Notes under the pieces: model-generated
Seen by the model: only the letters and a program-made list of their open reading frames with translations
Told to the model about the DNA's origin: nothing
Database searches by the model: none
In this document: positions 63,267-64,000 of the stretch, one piece after another
Layout of the letters: each line of letters opens with the position of its first letter
How positions within the stretch are numbered: position 1 is the stretch's first letter
Translations under genes and position numbers: made by a program
From: Corynebacterium suedekumii
Lineage (GTDB): Bacteria; Actinomycetota; Actinomycetes; Mycobacteriales; Mycobacteriaceae
DNA: 64,000 bases
Assembly (NCBI RefSeq): GCF_030252185.1
Contig: NZ_CP126970.1
Span: 2,790,001 to 2,854,000, forward strand
Direction of reading: 5' to 3'

Positions 63267-64000
63267 ATGACTACCGAGCACCCCACCGCCGACATTGTCG
63301 TCGTCGGCTCGATCAATGCCGACCTGACCGTCACCGTCGCCCGCCATCCCGCCCCCGGTGAGACGCTGCTGGGTGGCGGAGGAGGCATCACCGCCGGTGG
63401 CAAGGGTGCGAATCAGGCGGTCGCCGCAGCGCTGCAGGGTGCTTCGGTGGCGATGGTCGCGGCCGTCGGTAAGGATCCCTACGCCGAGCCGGCCACCGAG
63501 CACCTGCGCTCCTCGGGTGTGAACATGTCGTCGGTGGCCGAGGTGGATGAGACCACGGGGCTCGCGGTGATCACCGTGTCCGAGGACGGCGAGAACAACA
63601 TCGTCGTCGTTCCCGGCGCCAACGCCACCGTCGATGCCGCCTACGTCGAATCACGCGCTGATGTCATCGCCGGCGCCGGGCTCGTCCTGCTGCAGGGTGA
63701 GATCCCCGCGGACGGCTTCGCTGCGGCAGTCCGCCTGGCCACCGGAAGGGTCGTGGTCAACCTGGCACCGGTCATCGAGGTCGACCGGGCATCGTTGCTT
63801 AAGGCTGACCCCATCATGGCCAACGAGCACGAGGCCGGCCTCATCCTCGAGCAGCTCGGCGCCGGGATTCCCTCGGAGGAACCGACAGATCTGGCGCAGG
63901 CGCTTCTCGACGCCGGCTTCCCCTCCGTCGTCCTCACCCTCGGAGGTGCGGGAGCCCTCGTCGCGGATGCATCCGGAGTCACACCCATCGCCACCCCGTC
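63267..64000 (+). CDS. rbsK: ribokinase (5' part, runs off the window)
   Basis: First ~244 aa of a PfkB-family sugar kinase. ATG 63267 with GGAGG 9 nt upstream. Ribokinase features: VVVGSINADLTVTVARHPAPGETLLG, GGKGANQAVAAALQGASVAMV (Gly-Gly substrate loop), VVVPGANA, LLQGEIP, and TLGGAGALVAD. Phosphorylates ribose to ribose 5-phosphate. The catalytic GAGD motif lies beyond the window edge. Confidence 0.9.
   Translation, partial: MTTEHPTADIVVVGSINADLTVTVARHPAPGETLLGGGGGITAGGKGANQAVAAALQGASVAMVAAVGKDPYAEPATEHLRSSGVNMSSVAEVDETTGLAVITVSEDGENNIVVVPGANATVDAAYVESRADVIAGAGLVLLQGEIPADGFAAAVRLATGRVVVNLAPVIEVDRASLLKADPIMANEHEAGLILEQLGAGIPSEEPTDLAQALLDAGFPSVVLTLGGAGALVADASGVTPIATP

Overview
The window is high-GC, densely packed bacterial DNA that reads as a Corynebacterium chromosome. 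The order glyS - ArsR/SmtB - zur - uppS - recO - era - corC - ybeY - phoH - rsmE - dnaJ2 - hrcA - hemW - fadD15 - malQ is a conserved corynebacterial/mycobacterial block. The later run aecD - brnQ - luciferase-like monooxygenase - BCCT permease matches what I recall of C. glutamicum. I have not run an alignment and cannot name the species.

Layout. 1-24 kb is core housekeeping on the minus strand: translation, zinc control, cell-wall lipid carrier synthesis, DNA repair, ribosome maturation, heat-shock control and heme/radical-SAM. It is interrupted by two accessory genes, an Abi-like HEPN protein (6707-7900) and an AbiEi-like/DUF559 protein (14783-15739). 24-36 kb holds an esterase, a Nudix protein and idi, a PPE-like protein with a DUF3558-type lipoprotein, an ABC exporter, aecD and the trehalose-to-maltose-phosphate pair treS-mak. 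36.3-40.5 kb is a tightly overlapping four-gene minus-strand operon (PaaK-like adenylate-forming enzyme, small barrel-like protein, GNAT, Acg-like nitroreductase) of unknown product. 40.6-46.4 kb carries brnQ, a MsnO8-like monooxygenase and an EctP-type compatible-solute permease. The 5' end of that permease gene is split by a 1455-bp ISL3-family element with a clean 8-bp target duplication.

47.6-55.9 kb is a phosphonate-uptake and catabolism island flanked by two paralogous GntR/UTRA regulators: a PhnD-PhnC-PhnE1E2 importer, a PhnX-like HAD hydrolase, a zinc alcohol dehydrogenase and a separate FAD-dependent amine-oxidase-like protein. No phnW transaminase and no C-P lyase genes are present here. 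A 13-bp motif occurs in front of both transcription units and is a likely operator. 55.9-60.7 kb is a complete oligopeptide-type ABC importer. The window ends with a ThpR phosphodiesterase, an ADP-ribosylglycohydrolase-family protein, a lipoprotein and the 5' part of a ribokinase gene.

Most noteworthy: (1) era has no ATG/GTG/TTG that preserves its P-loop, and an ATC codon with an ideal Shine-Dalgarno is the apparent start; (2) the IS element breaks the permease gene after its first codons but its own inverted repeat supplies a new in-frame ATG; (3) the transposase ribosome-binding site lies in the arm of a long hairpin; (4) three genes each lack exactly one G/C in a short G/C run, which means either real frameshifts or systematic homopolymer errors; (5) two tandem 72-bp repeats form hairpins with a compensatory base-pair change; (6) several genes carry a -10 box exactly 6-7 nt before ATG, suggesting leaderless transcripts.
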